Position numbers and translations under genes: made by a program | The notes under the pieces: model-generated | What the model was told of the DNA's origin: nothing | The model's database searches: none | What the model saw: the letters and a program-made list of their open reading frames with translations, nothing else | Shown: in pieces, positions 34,397-43,697 of the stretch | Numbering within the stretch: position 1 is the first letter of the stretch | How the letters are laid out: each line of letters begins with the position of its first letter | NCBI GenBank assembly: GCA_020444545.1 | Contig: JAHLKT010000001.1 | Coordinates: forward strand, 620,001-684,000 | From: Desulfarculaceae bacterium | GTDB taxonomy: Bacteria; Desulfobacterota; Desulfarculia; Desulfarculales; Desulfarculaceae | Length of the DNA: 64,000 nt | Reading direction: 5' to 3'

Positions 34397-35170
34397 ATGA
34401 GCCACGAAGTAGTCCTAACCACCCAAGACCTATCGCGCGCCTTTGGCGGCGTGTTGGCCGTGAACCTGGTGAACCTCGAGGTCAAGGACAAGCTGGTGCA
34501 GTCGGTGATCGGCCCCAACGGCGCGGGCAAGACCACCCTGATCAACACCATCACCGGCCGCCTGGCCGCCAGCAGCGGCAAGGTGCTCTACGGCGACAAG
34601 GACATCACCCGGCGGCCCATCCACCACCGCGTGAAGATGGGCATCAGCCGCACCTTCCAGATCACCAGCATCTTCATGGGCCTGAGCGTGTGGGAGAACG
34701 TGCGCATCGCGGTGCAGAGCCATCTGGGCGGCTCGCTGCGCATCCTGTCCTCCCGCCCCGGCCTCACCTCGGTCAACGACAAGACCGAGGCCATCCTCAA
34801 GCGGGTGGGCCTGTACAAACTGGCCAAGCGGCCGGCCAACCTCTTGGCCCACGGCGACCAGCGGGTCTTGGAAGTGGCCATCTCCCTGGCCAGCGACCCC
34901 AGGGTGCTCTTTTTGGACGAGCCCGCCGCGGGCATGAGCCCGGCGGAGACCGACCAGGTGAGCGACCTCATCGCCGACCTGGGAACCGAGATGGCCGTGG
35001 TCTTGGTGGAGCACGACATGGAGGTGGTGATGAAGATCAGCCACCACATCATCGTGTTGCACCAGGGCGGGGTGATCGCGCGGGGCACCCCCCGGGAGAT
35101 CGCCTCCAACCAGGAGGTCAAGGACGCCTATCTGGGCGGCGACGACTGGGCGCCGCTGAGCAGCGTGTGA
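34397..35170 (+). CDS. livG: Branched-chain amino acid-type ABC ATPase LivG
   Basis: The 257-aa ATPase has Walker A GPNGAGKTT, the LivG-typical insertion with ISRTFQITSIFMGLSVWENV, a signature in the degenerate form LAHGDQRVLEVAIS, and Walker B VLFLDEPAAGMSP. It starts 3 nt after livM. Confidence 0.93.
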   Translation: MSHEVVLTTQDLSRAFGGVLAVNLVNLEVKDKLVQSVIGPNGAGKTTLINTITGRLAASSGKVLYGDKDITRRPIHHRVKMGISRTFQITSIFMGLSVWENVRIAVQSHLGGSLRILSSRPGLTSVNDKTEAILKRVGLYKLAKRPANLLAHGDQRVLEVAISLASDPRVLFLDEPAAGMSPAETDQVSDLIADLGTEMAVVLVEHDMEVVMKISHHIIVLHQGGVIARGTPREIASNQEVKDAYLGGDDWAPLSSV

Positions 35171-35192
35171 GCAGCCAAGGCAGGAACAAGAG

Positions 35193-35897
<705 letters not shown>

Positions 35898-35978
35898 ACC
35901 CGAGTTTCTCCCGGCCGCCGGGCCCTGGGCGAGAGTCCGGCCGCCGGTCATGCCAATCGTCAAGCTCCGGAGGTGAGC

Positions 35979-36995
35979 ATGAATCTAAAAGAACGCGTCA
36001 TGAACAAGCTGATGGGCAAGGAAGTGGACATGACCCCGGTGGGCTGCACCACCACCTACGCGGTGGTGGGCCTGGGCGAAACCATCGGCAAGGCCCGGCC
36101 CGAGGCCGACCTGGACCCCAAGACCATGGCCCAGTGGGCCCTGGCCGCGCCCAAGGAGCTGGGCTGGGAGTGGGTCAAGGCCATGGGCTGGGACATCATC
36201 CCCCTGTCCGAGGCCCTGGGGGTGGAGCTGGGCATGCCCACCCCCGACACCCAGTATTACGTCAAGGGCCACCCCTACGCCGAGAGCCTGGACGGCCTGG
36301 AGTTCCCCAGCGACTTCCTGAGCCGGGGCCGCTTCCCGGTGTACAAGGAGCAGTTCCGCATCATCAAGGACGCCATCGGCGACGACATGGCCGTGTTCGG
36401 CGAGTCCGAGGGGGCCTTCACCGCGGCGGCCAACCTGGTGGGCACCGAGAGCTTTATGAGGTGGTGCTTCAAGGCCAAGGACAAGGTGGAGCAGGTGTTG
36501 GAGGTGACCAAGGAGGCGGCTATCGCGGCGGCCAACTTCGCCTTCGACCAGGGCGCGGACTACTATGTCTTTGCCGAGCCCACCTCGGGCCCGGCTCTCC
36601 TTAGCCCCCGCATGTACAAGCAGATCGTGCTGCCCCTGGAGCAGGAGATCATAAGCAAGGTGAAGGGGCCGGTGGTGCTGCACATCTGCGCCAACACCGA
36701 CGCCATCATCGAGATGATGTGCGACACCGGCGCGGTGGGCCTGTCCATCGAGGAAAAGGCCGACATGAAGCGCGCCGCCGAGATCGCGCACGAAAAAGGC
36801 AAGGTGGTCTTCGGCAACGTGGCCAGCGCCACCACCCTGTTCAACGGCACGCCGGAGGCCTGCTACCAGGAGTGCACCCAGGCCCTGGAAAACGGCACCG
36901 ACTTCCTTTGCCCGGGCTGTGGGGTGGCCCCGCTCTCGCCCATGGAAAACCTCATGCAACTGCGCAAGGCCCGGGACGATTACTTCTCCCGTTAA
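35979..36995 (+). CDS. UroD-family methyltransferase (MtaA/MtbA/CmuA-like)
   Basis: I start at ATG 35979, with GGAGG 5 nt upstream; an in-frame GTG lies 6 nt earlier but overlaps that site. The 338-aa TIM barrel has the pattern of corrinoid:thiol or substrate methyltransferases: LKERVMNKLMGKEVDM start, a zinc-type LHICANTDAI (about 230) and a late FLCPGCGVAPLSP (about 310), giving His and Cys ligands. Uroporphyrinogen decarboxylase itself lacks these. It follows livF by 81 nt and so may process what the importer brings in. A second UroD-type gene is at 41790. Confidence 0.85.
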   Translation: MNLKERVMNKLMGKEVDMTPVGCTTTYAVVGLGETIGKARPEADLDPKTMAQWALAAPKELGWEWVKAMGWDIIPLSEALGVELGMPTPDTQYYVKGHPYAESLDGLEFPSDFLSRGRFPVYKEQFRIIKDAIGDDMAVFGESEGAFTAAANLVGTESFMRWCFKAKDKVEQVLEVTKEAAIAAANFAFDQGADYYVFAEPTSGPALLSPRMYKQIVLPLEQEIISKVKGPVVLHICANTDAIIEMMCDTGAVGLSIEEKADMKRAAEIAHEKGKVVFGNVASATTLFNGTPEACYQECTQALENGTDFLCPGCGVAPLSPMENLMQLRKARDDYFSR

Positions 36996-37020
36996 ACGGG
37001 GCCATCCCATTCACCATTGC

Positions 37021-37057
37021 CGCCCCCGTCCGCCGGAGCCCCGGCGCGGCGGGGGCG
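37021..37057 (+). terminator. Hairpin terminator after the liv/UroD operon
   Basis: CGCCCCCG (37021-37028) pairs with CGGGGGCG (37050-37057), with additional internal CCG/CGG pairing, followed by TTGTCTT. It sits about 25 nt after the UroD-type stop. A plausible intrinsic terminator with a poor U-run. Confidence 0.5.
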
Positions 37058-37093
37058 TTGTCTTGCCCCCCACCCGGGGGTTATAAAGCAGTG

Positions 37094-38155
37094 ATGAGTT
37101 CTGAAACCAAGATAGCCTTCCTGGGCTCGGCCCTGGACCCGGACGAGCGCGAGCCCGCCCTGGCCGAGAAGCTGGCCAGCCTGGGGGCCACCCCGCCCAG
37201 CCCCTACCAGGCGGTGATGGCCCACATCCGCCGCGAGGTGGGCCCCGAGCGCTTCCGCGAGCTGGGCGAGGCCCCGTCCCCGGCCTGGCTTTTGCCCAGC
37301 CCCGATCCGGCCTCGGCCGGGGAGCTGAGCCTGGAGGCCATGGTGGGCTTCATCGACTCCGACGGCTGCCGCCGGGCGGCGGGCGAGGTGGCCGCCCTGG
37401 CCGAGACGGCCGGGGAGGACGCGCCCTGCCTCATCGCCACGGACCACAGCCAGGCCGGGGGGATCATCGCGGAGCTCAGCCGCCGCCTGGGGCCGGAGAA
37501 CCTCTCCGTGGTGGTCTTGGACGCGCACACCGACGCTATACCCATGAGCGCGGTGGCCGGGGCTGTGGCTTATGACCTGGGCCACAACCCCGACAGCCTC
37601 TACGACCCCCACGACCCCTTTTTGCGCGGGCGGCCCGACTCCTACAACGCCTCCAGCTTTTTGGGCTGCCTGCTGGACGAGGGCGCGGTGTTGGCCAAGA
37701 ACCTGTATCTCCTGGGCGTGGCCGACTGGCCGCCCAAGAAGGCCCTGCGCATCAAGGACCCGGGCATGAAGGCCTACACCGGGGCCTACGCCCGTTTGCC
37801 CCGCCTGGGGGTGGGGGTGGCCACCCGGAGCGACCTGGCCGGAGGCGGGGACAAGCTGGCCGCGCTCTTGAAACGCATCAAGACGCCCTATGTGTACGTG
37901 TCCCTGGACCTGGACGTGGGCGCGGGCGAGGCCACCGAGGCGGTGCGCTTCAACGACCGCCGGGGCTTAGGAACCGCGAGCCTGATCCGGCTGGCCAAAA
38001 GCCTGCGGGGGCTCATCGAGAGCGGCCCGGCCCTGGCGGGCATGGACCTGAGCGAGCTGAACCCCCGCCACCCCGGCCGGGAGGAGGCCGCCCGCCTGGG
38101 GGCGGACCTCATCGAGATCATCGCGCTGGGCCTGGAGCCGGGAGGCAAGCCATGA
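37094..38155 (+). CDS. Arginase/agmatinase-like ureohydrolase
   Basis: The 353-aa product begins at ATG 37094 (an in-frame GTG precedes it directly); the longer open frame upstream is not coding. Metal-binding motifs of the ureohydrolase family can be read: ATDHSQAGG (for GGDHS), VVLDAHTD (for DAHxD) and SLDLDVG (for SxDxD), and then GMDLSELNPRHP. All six metal-ligand positions appear present, but the first motif has lost its glycine pair and the region between is divergent. Ureohydrolases split guanidino compounds to urea and an amine; the substrate here cannot be named. The stop overlaps the next start by 4 nt (ATGA). Confidence 0.75.
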   Translation: MSSETKIAFLGSALDPDEREPALAEKLASLGATPPSPYQAVMAHIRREVGPERFRELGEAPSPAWLLPSPDPASAGELSLEAMVGFIDSDGCRRAAGEVAALAETAGEDAPCLIATDHSQAGGIIAELSRRLGPENLSVVVLDAHTDAIPMSAVAGAVAYDLGHNPDSLYDPHDPFLRGRPDSYNASSFLGCLLDEGAVLAKNLYLLGVADWPPKKALRIKDPGMKAYTGAYARLPRLGVGVATRSDLAGGGDKLAALLKRIKTPYVYVSLDLDVGAGEATEAVRFNDRRGLGTASLIRLAKSLRGLIESGPALAGMDLSELNPRHPGREEAARLGADLIEIIALGLEPGGKP

Positions 38156-40545
38156 CCCGCCTGATGTGGCTGGGCCCGGCGCAGCCGGGGCGCGAAGAGC
38201 TGCTGGAGGCGCTCAGCGGTTCCCTGCCCGGCCTGGAGCCGTCCCTGGAGCCCGAGCTGGAGGCCGGGCTGGAGCGCCTGGGCAGCGAGCCCACTGCCTG
38301 GCCGGTGGTGGTGGCCGACCTTCGGGGCGCGGGCTGGGGGGCCGGGGGCGTGCTGCCCCGCATCCGGCAGATCAGCCCGGATATCGAGGTGCTGCTTTTG
38401 CTCCGGGCCTCGCCCGCCTGGAGCGGCGAGGAGCTGGCCGGCCAGGGCGAGCCCATGATGCTCTGCGACCCCATCAGCCCGGCCGGGCTGGTCAGCGCGG
38501 TGGGCAAGCTTCTTGAGCTGGCCCGCTTGCGCCGCCGCTTGGGCCAGCTCAAGCAGAGCCAGGCGGGCCGCCTGGGCCTGGCCCGGCACAACGCGGAGAC
38601 CGCCCTGAATCTGCTCTACCGCATGGGCGGGGTGGGCATCGTGGCCCTGAGGCGCGACGGCCTGGTGGCCCTGTACGACAGCGAGGTGCGCCGCCTCACC
38701 GGCTCGGTGCCCGGCGAGCGCACCCAGGTGGGCGACTGGCTGGCGGGCATCCTGGCCGACTCGTCCCAGGTGGACAAGGTGTTGGCCGCCTTGGAGCAGG
38801 CCTGGGCCCGGGGCGCGGCGCGGGGCGAGATCAGCCTCAGCCTGGCCACCCCGGCCGGGGCGGGCCGCCGCCTGGCCATGCGCATTCTGGTGATGGTGGG
38901 CGACCAGGGCGACCCCCGCCAGCTGGTCATGTTGCTCTACGATCCCTCGGAGCGCAGCGCCATTTTGGAGTACGAGCGCCTCCTGGCCTCCCCCGAGCTG
39001 GGGGCCTATGCCTACTACCCGGAGCTTGGCTTCGCCCGCTTCAACCTGGCCGCCCTGGCCCTGCTCAACCAATCCTTCGGCCTGGAGCTGGGGCCGGGCG
39101 AGGTGCTGGGCCGTCACCCGGCCGAGCTGCCCCTGCCCCCGGAGGCGGCCAAGGCCTGGCAGGGCCTGCTGGACCTGGCCGCCGCGGGCCGCAACCTGAG
39201 CGACCCGCCTCCCCTGGGCCTGGCGGGGCAGCGTTTGTTTGGCCATGCCCTCTTGGCCCCGGTGGAGCGCGAGGCCGAGGGGCCCGGCGTGACCGCCTGG
39301 GTGCGCCCTCCCCGGCCCGAGCCCCAGGAAGGCCCCACCGCGCGGGGCGGCAGCCTGGCGGGCTACGCCCTGGACGCCCTGCCCAACGCCCTGATGCTCC
39401 TGGAGGCGGTGCGGGGCGAGGACGGGGCGGTCCTGGACTTCCAGGCCCCCTGGGTGAACCCGGCGGCCTGGCGGCTGCTGGGGCGGGTGGACTTCTTCTC
39501 CCCCGGCCTGGGCCTGGCCGAGCTGTTCGTGGACGGCGCGGCCCGGGAGCGCATCTTCCGCGAGGCGGCCTCGGTGGCCGAGCTGGGCGGCCCGGCCGAG
39601 ATCGAGATCGGGGTGCGCCTGCCCCGGGCCAGCTCGGAGAGCCGATTGGTGAACTTCTGGATCGGCCGGGTGGGCCGGGGGGTGGCGCTGCGCATGGCGG
39701 ACGTGACCGTGCAGCGCGAGGCCGAGCGGCGCCAGCGGCAATACGCCCATATCTTCCACCACATGGAAGAGGCGATCATCGTCACCGACCTGGCAGGGAT
39801 CATCATCGACTGGAACCCGGCGTCCGAGAAGATGTTCGGCTACCGCAAGGACGAGGTGCTGGGCAAGGACACCCGGATGCTCATGCCCGAAGCCCGCTCC
39901 CGGGAGCTGGCCCGCCACGGGGCCAAGGTGGTGCGCGACGGCGACGTGTGGAAGGGCGAGTACGAGTTCCAGCGGCGGGACGGCTCGCGGGGCATGGGCT
40001 CGTCGGTGATGGCACTCTTGAAGGACGACGGGGGGCGCGCCTACGGCACCGTGGGCCTGGCCCGCGACGTTACCCAGCGCCGCCGCTTGCAGGACAACCT
40101 GACCGTGAAAAGCCGGGAGCTGCAAGAGAAGAACACCGCCCTGAACACCCTGCTACGCCACGCCGAGGAGGAGCGCCTCCGGGCCTGCCAGGCGGTGGCC
40201 TCGGACGTGGGCAAGCGTATAACCCAGCGTATTCACCAGCTTTTGGACCACGCCGACTCGGCGGAGCTGGTGCGGGAGATGGCCGGGCTCCTGCTCACCG
40301 ACCTGGGCCAGCGCCCGGCCAGCGATAAGGTGGACCCATCCGACCCCATCCTGCGCCTCACCGAAAAGGAGATGGAGGTGGCCCGCCTGATCCGGGCGGG
40401 CAAGACCAGCGAGCAGATCGCCGCCATGCTGGGCAAGAGCCCGGACACGGTGCGTTTGCAACGCATTTCCATCCGAAAAAAGTTGGGCCTCAAGGGCCGC
40501 GACAAAAATCTGGTCAACTACCTGAATAGAGTGGACTTAATCTAG
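38152..40545 (+). CDS. Multi-PAS LuxR-type regulator with pseudo-receiver N-terminus
   Basis: The 797-aa protein has an N-terminal receiver-like segment (about 1-125, VVVADLRGAGWGAGGVLPRI) without clear phosphorylation signature, two or three divergent PAS-like regions (150-520), one canonical PAS (about 530-645, IIVTDLAGIIIDWNPASEKM, then VGLARDVTQRR), a coiled linker (650-725) and a LuxR HTH (LTEKEMEVARLIRAGKTSEQ, about 735-797). The linker and HTH resemble the 6179-7075 regulator. Its ATG overlaps the ureohydrolase stop. The methyl-transfer operon lies 235 nt downstream and is its obvious candidate target. Confidence 0.85.
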   Translation: MTRLMWLGPAQPGREELLEALSGSLPGLEPSLEPELEAGLERLGSEPTAWPVVVADLRGAGWGAGGVLPRIRQISPDIEVLLLLRASPAWSGEELAGQGEPMMLCDPISPAGLVSAVGKLLELARLRRRLGQLKQSQAGRLGLARHNAETALNLLYRMGGVGIVALRRDGLVALYDSEVRRLTGSVPGERTQVGDWLAGILADSSQVDKVLAALEQAWARGAARGEISLSLATPAGAGRRLAMRILVMVGDQGDPRQLVMLLYDPSERSAILEYERLLASPELGAYAYYPELGFARFNLAALALLNQSFGLELGPGEVLGRHPAELPLPPEAAKAWQGLLDLAAAGRNLSDPPPLGLAGQRLFGHALLAPVEREAEGPGVTAWVRPPRPEPQEGPTARGGSLAGYALDALPNALMLLEAVRGEDGAVLDFQAPWVNPAAWRLLGRVDFFSPGLGLAELFVDGAARERIFREAASVAELGGPAEIEIGVRLPRASSESRLVNFWIGRVGRGVALRMADVTVQREAERRQRQYAHIFHHMEEAIIVTDLAGIIIDWNPASEKMFGYRKDEVLGKDTRMLMPEARSRELARHGAKVVRDGDVWKGEYEFQRRDGSRGMGSSVMALLKDDGGRAYGTVGLARDVTQRRRLQDNLTVKSRELQEKNTALNTLLRHAEEERLRACQAVASDVGKRITQRIHQLLDHADSAELVREMAGLLLTDLGQRPASDKVDPSDPILRLTEKEMEVARLIRAGKTSEQIAAMLGKSPDTVRLQRISIRKKLGLKGRDKNLVNYLNRVDLI

Positions 40546-40573
40546 CAATCCCCTCCCAACCGCCTCCCAATCA

Positions 40574-40601
40574 TAGACTTATATAGACTTTATGTAGACT
40601 T
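40574..40601 (+). promoter_or_regulatory. Three phased TAGACTT direct repeats upstream of the methyl-transfer operon
   Basis: TAGACTT occurs at 40574-40580, 40584-40590 and 40595-40601, that is, at 10- and 11-bp steps, about one helical turn. The repeats lie in the 235-nt gap between the LuxR-type regulator gene and the MtrH-like gene. Such phased direct repeats are typical activator sites; the regulator identity is inferred from position. Confidence 0.55.
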
Positions 40602-40603
40602 GA

Positions 40604-40623
40604 CGGCCGTAGGCGGCTTTTTT
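40604..40623 (+). terminator. Short hairpin with T-run after the PAS-LuxR gene
   Basis: GCCG-tagg-CGGC followed by TTTTTT. The stem is only 4 bp but the T-run is clean, about 60 nt after the regulator stop and directly after the phased repeats. Weak terminator or part of the regulatory site. Confidence 0.4.
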
Positions 40624-40780
40624 CATTATTACTTCGCACAATAAATTTTTTAGACCGGGACCGGGTTCTCGGCACGCTGCGCACCTGCCCCACACCCTGC
40701 GCGACACATCAAAGCACCGAGGGCGGCGCCCCCCAAGGGCACCCCGATTCCGGCAACTCCACCAGAGGGAGGGAGGGTCG

Positions 40781-41734
40781 ATGTTTCGTTTTGAAACCGA
40801 GCAAAAAGTAGTCGAGGTGGGGGGTGTCAAGTTCGGCGGCCAGCCGGGACAATTCCCCACCGTGGTCGTGCCCTCCATCTTCCAAAAGGGCGACAAGGTT
40901 TTCGAGGGGGCCAAGCGCAAGGACGGCTTCAACGAGGCCAAGGCCACCGAGATCATCAAGCAGGCCGAGAAGATCTCCGCCGAGGCCGGGGTGCCGGTGA
41001 TGGCCGACATCGTGGCCAACACCGGCAAGGAGTTCCAGACCTTCATCGACTTCTTCACCAGCGTCACGGACATGCCTTTCTGCATCGACGCCTGGGTGAT
41101 GAAGCCCAAGCTGGAGGGCGTGGCCTACTGCGCCGAAAAGGGCCTGTTGGACCGCATGTTCTACAACAGCCTCACCGTGTGGGAGGAGGATCTGGAGACC
41201 GAGATCAAGGAGATCAGCGACATGGGCGTGAAGCACGTGTTGCTGGTGGCCTTTGACATGGCCGACCAGATGCCCACCGGCCGCATCTCCGGCACCCAGA
41301 AGCTCCTGGACGCCATCGACAAGGTGGGGGCCAAGTTCGAGTCCATGTTCGTGGACACCTCGGTGATGAACGGCCCGGCCACCGGCCTGTGCTCCCTGGC
41401 CAACAAGCTGGTCAAGGAGAAGTGGGGCCTGCCCGCGGGCAGCGCGCCCAGTAACGGCTCCTACATGTGGAAGGCCGCCCGCGAGATGTGGGGCTTCAAG
41501 GGCTGGGCGGGCAGCGACGCCGCCCTGGAGGGCCTGAGCGCCTGTCTGTACCACGACATCATCTTCAGCGGCCCCATGGCCGGCTCGGACCGGGTGATCC
41601 CGGCGGTGGCCATGGCCAACGCCTACGAGGCCACCATGGTCTTCGGCGAGCACAAGGAGCTGCCGGTGGACCCCAACCATCCCCTGTACAAGTGCTTCCC
41701 CGAGTTCGTGGAGCAGCTCAAGGGCATGATCTAA
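40781..41734 (+). CDS. MtrH-like methyl-tetrahydropterin:corrinoid methyltransferase
   Basis: The 317-aa product starts FRFETEQKVVEVGGVKFGGQ, the N-terminus typical of MtrH and its bacterial relatives (MtvA, MtgA, MtoA), followed by TIM-barrel segments (PVMADIVANTGKEFQTFIDF, FCIDAWVMKP, GSAPSNGSYMWK). These enzymes transfer a methyl group between a corrinoid protein and tetrahydrofolate or tetrahydromethanopterin. First gene of an operon with a UroD-type methyltransferase, corrinoid protein and RACE activator, which fits the methyl acceptor step. Confidence 0.88.
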   Translation: MFRFETEQKVVEVGGVKFGGQPGQFPTVVVPSIFQKGDKVFEGAKRKDGFNEAKATEIIKQAEKISAEAGVPVMADIVANTGKEFQTFIDFFTSVTDMPFCIDAWVMKPKLEGVAYCAEKGLLDRMFYNSLTVWEEDLETEIKEISDMGVKHVLLVAFDMADQMPTGRISGTQKLLDAIDKVGAKFESMFVDTSVMNGPATGLCSLANKLVKEKWGLPAGSAPSNGSYMWKAAREMWGFKGWAGSDAALEGLSACLYHDIIFSGPMAGSDRVIPAVAMANAYEATMVFGEHKELPVDPNHPLYKCFPEFVEQLKGMI

Positions 41735-41789
41735 ATCCCGCGCCCCCAGGCGGGCCGGCCAATCTTTTTCGGAGAGAGGACAAAGCTCT

Positions 41790-42836
41790 ATGACCCCCAA
41801 GGAACGGGTACAGAAATTTTTCAAGAAGGAGCCCATCGACACCATGCCGGTGTTCTCGGGCATGGGCACCGTGACCATCCAGGCCATCGAGAAGATGGGG
41901 GTGCGCTTCGCCGAGATCCACACCGACGCCGAGCTCATGGGCAAATCGGCCATGACCAGCGCCGAGATGTGGGGCTTCGACGGCGTGGTGGTGCCCTATG
42001 ACATGTGCATCCCGGCCGAGGCCATGGGCCGCGGGGCCACCCTCTACGCCGACGTGGAGGGCATCCTCTACCCCACCGTGCCCACCAAGTGGGCCACCCT
42101 GGACGATGTGGAGCTGCCCGACGACTACCAAAGCCTTTTCGGTGAGGCGCGCATGCCGGTGGTGGACGGAGCGCTCAAGTACTGCCTGGACTATGACGGC
42201 GGCAAGTACGCGGTGGGCGGCTGGACCCTGGGGCCCTTCACCCTGGGCGGCCAGATAATGGAGCTGGACGTGCTGCTGAAGGGCTTGGCCAAGGACAAGA
42301 AGCGGGTCACCGCCTTTTTGGAGTCCATGACCGAGTACGTCATCGCCATGGCCAAGCACTACCAGGACCTGGGCGTGGACTACATCAGCATCCGCGAGAT
42401 GGGCTCGGGCACCGACCTGCTCTCCCCCCGCATGTGGAAGACCCTGATCAAGCCCAACCTGGAAAAGGTCTTCGCGGCGCTGGACGTGCCCACGGTGAAC
42501 CACATCTGCGGCGGCACCGACCTGATCATCGAGATGATGGGCGACTGCGGGGCCGACGCGGTGAGCGTGGACCAGAAGAACAACGTGGTGGCCAGCCGCG
42601 AGAAACTGGGTCCCGACGCCCTTATCCTGGGCAACTTCGACCCCTACAAGACCCTGGTCACCATGGACGCGGCCGACGTGGACGCGGTGATCAAGGGCTG
42701 CGTGGACGCCGGAGTAGACGCGGTGTGGCCCGGCTGCGACATCTGGCCCGATGTTAAGGCCGAGAACATGAAGGCCTACGTGGAAGCAGTTCACAAGTAC
42801 GGCGATGCCCCCACCTCGGCGGTGGGCCGCCTGTAA
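41790..42836 (+). CDS. UroD-family substrate:corrinoid methyltransferase (MtvB/MtoB-like candidate)
   Basis: The 348-aa protein is a UroD-type barrel (TPKERVQKFFKKEPIDTMPV start; NHICGGTDLIIEMM about 230; VWPGCDIWPDV about 310, with His and Cys in the zinc-type positions). In acetogen O-demethylases and their archaeal Mto counterparts, the substrate-specific subunit belongs to this family. As the only such gene between the MtrH-like and corrinoid protein genes, it is the likely methyl-donor enzyme; the substrate (methoxy-aromatic or other methyl compound) is unknown. It could also be a MtaA-type thiol methyltransferase. Confidence 0.82.
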   Translation: MTPKERVQKFFKKEPIDTMPVFSGMGTVTIQAIEKMGVRFAEIHTDAELMGKSAMTSAEMWGFDGVVVPYDMCIPAEAMGRGATLYADVEGILYPTVPTKWATLDDVELPDDYQSLFGEARMPVVDGALKYCLDYDGGKYAVGGWTLGPFTLGGQIMELDVLLKGLAKDKKRVTAFLESMTEYVIAMAKHYQDLGVDYISIREMGSGTDLLSPRMWKTLIKPNLEKVFAALDVPTVNHICGGTDLIIEMMGDCGADAVSVDQKNNVVASREKLGPDALILGNFDPYKTLVTMDAADVDAVIKGCVDAGVDAVWPGCDIWPDVKAENMKAYVEAVHKYGDAPTSAVGRL

Positions 42837-42847
42837 ACCAACTTACG

Positions 42848-42873
42848 CCCGGCCCCCGGACGCGGGGGCCGGG
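42848..42873 (+). promoter_or_regulatory. Intercistronic hairpin before the corrinoid protein gene
   Basis: A perfect 11-bp GC stem with 4-nt loop (arms 42848-42858 and 42863-42873) starts 12 nt after the UroD-type stop. No U-run follows, so it more likely marks a processing or stabilising element inside the operon, allowing a different level of the corrinoid protein. Confidence 0.5.
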
Positions 42874-42917
42874 AGCCGCGAGGCACAAACCTTTTCTGCA
42901 GGGAAGGATTCGGAATC

Positions 42918-43595
42918 ATGAGCGAGGAAAGAGTCAACGAGCTTCTGAAGGAGCTGCACGAGGGCGTGGTGGAGTACGACGAGGAGCGCGTGGTGGAAGC
43001 ATCCAACGCCGTCCTGGCCGAGGGCCACAACGTGTACAACGCGGTGATGAACGGCCTGGCCTCGGGCATGGAAGAGGTGGGCGAGCTTTATGACCAGCAG
43101 GAGTACTTCGTGCCCGAGCTTCTGATGTGCGCCGATGCCCTCTACGCGGGCCTGGACATCTTGAAGCCCCACATCGACCCGGCCGACGTGGGCAGCAGCG
43201 GGGCCAAGGGCCAGGTGGTCTTGGGCTCCATCCAGGGCGACGTGCACGACATCGGCAAGAACATCATCAAGATGATGTTCGAGGTGGCCGGCTTCACGGT
43301 GTACGACCTGGGCCGCGACGTGCCCCTGGAGAACTTCGTGGAGGAGCAGCTCAAGACCGACAGCGAGATCGTGGCCATGAGCGCCATGATGACCACCACC
43401 ATGATGGGCATGAAAAAGGTGGTGGAGATGATCAAGGAAAAGAACCCCAACGTGCAGATCATGCTGGGCGGGGCTCCGGTGACCGGCGACATAGCCGACC
43501 TGTTCGGCGCCGACGGCTATGCCGAGAGCGCGGGCAACGCGGTGCAGGAAGCGGTCAAGATGGTGGCCAGCCTGCGCAAGCTGCAAAGCGAGTAA
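42918..43595 (+). CDS. Corrinoid (B12-binding) methyltransferase protein, MtaC/MtbC/MtvC family
   Basis: The 225-aa product has an N-terminal four-helix cap (about 1-90) and a Rossmann-like cobalamin domain (95-220). The lower axial ligand is His110 in GDVHDIGKN. Further family segments are MMFEVAGFTVYDLGRDVP, MSAMMTTTMMGMKKVVEMI and IMLGGAPVTGDIADLFGADG. It carries the methyl group between the UroD-type enzyme and the MtrH-like enzyme. Confidence 0.95.
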   Translation: MSEERVNELLKELHEGVVEYDEERVVEASNAVLAEGHNVYNAVMNGLASGMEEVGELYDQQEYFVPELLMCADALYAGLDILKPHIDPADVGSSGAKGQVVLGSIQGDVHDIGKNIIKMMFEVAGFTVYDLGRDVPLENFVEEQLKTDSEIVAMSAMMTTTMMGMKKVVEMIKEKNPNVQIMLGGAPVTGDIADLFGADGYAESAGNAVQEAVKMVASLRKLQSE

Positions 43596-43697
43596 CCATT
43601 CCGGCCGGGGGGGCCACTGCCCCGCCCCTCCGGCCTGGTCCGACCAATCGCGTCTGGGTGGCACCAGGCCGGCACAGGCCAACTCGGGAGACAGTTC

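Noticed and set aside
40665-40690. Sigma-54 promoter before the methyl-transfer operon
   Set aside because: A GGCACG-like element is present, but the spacing to a GC element does not fit the -24/-12 pattern.
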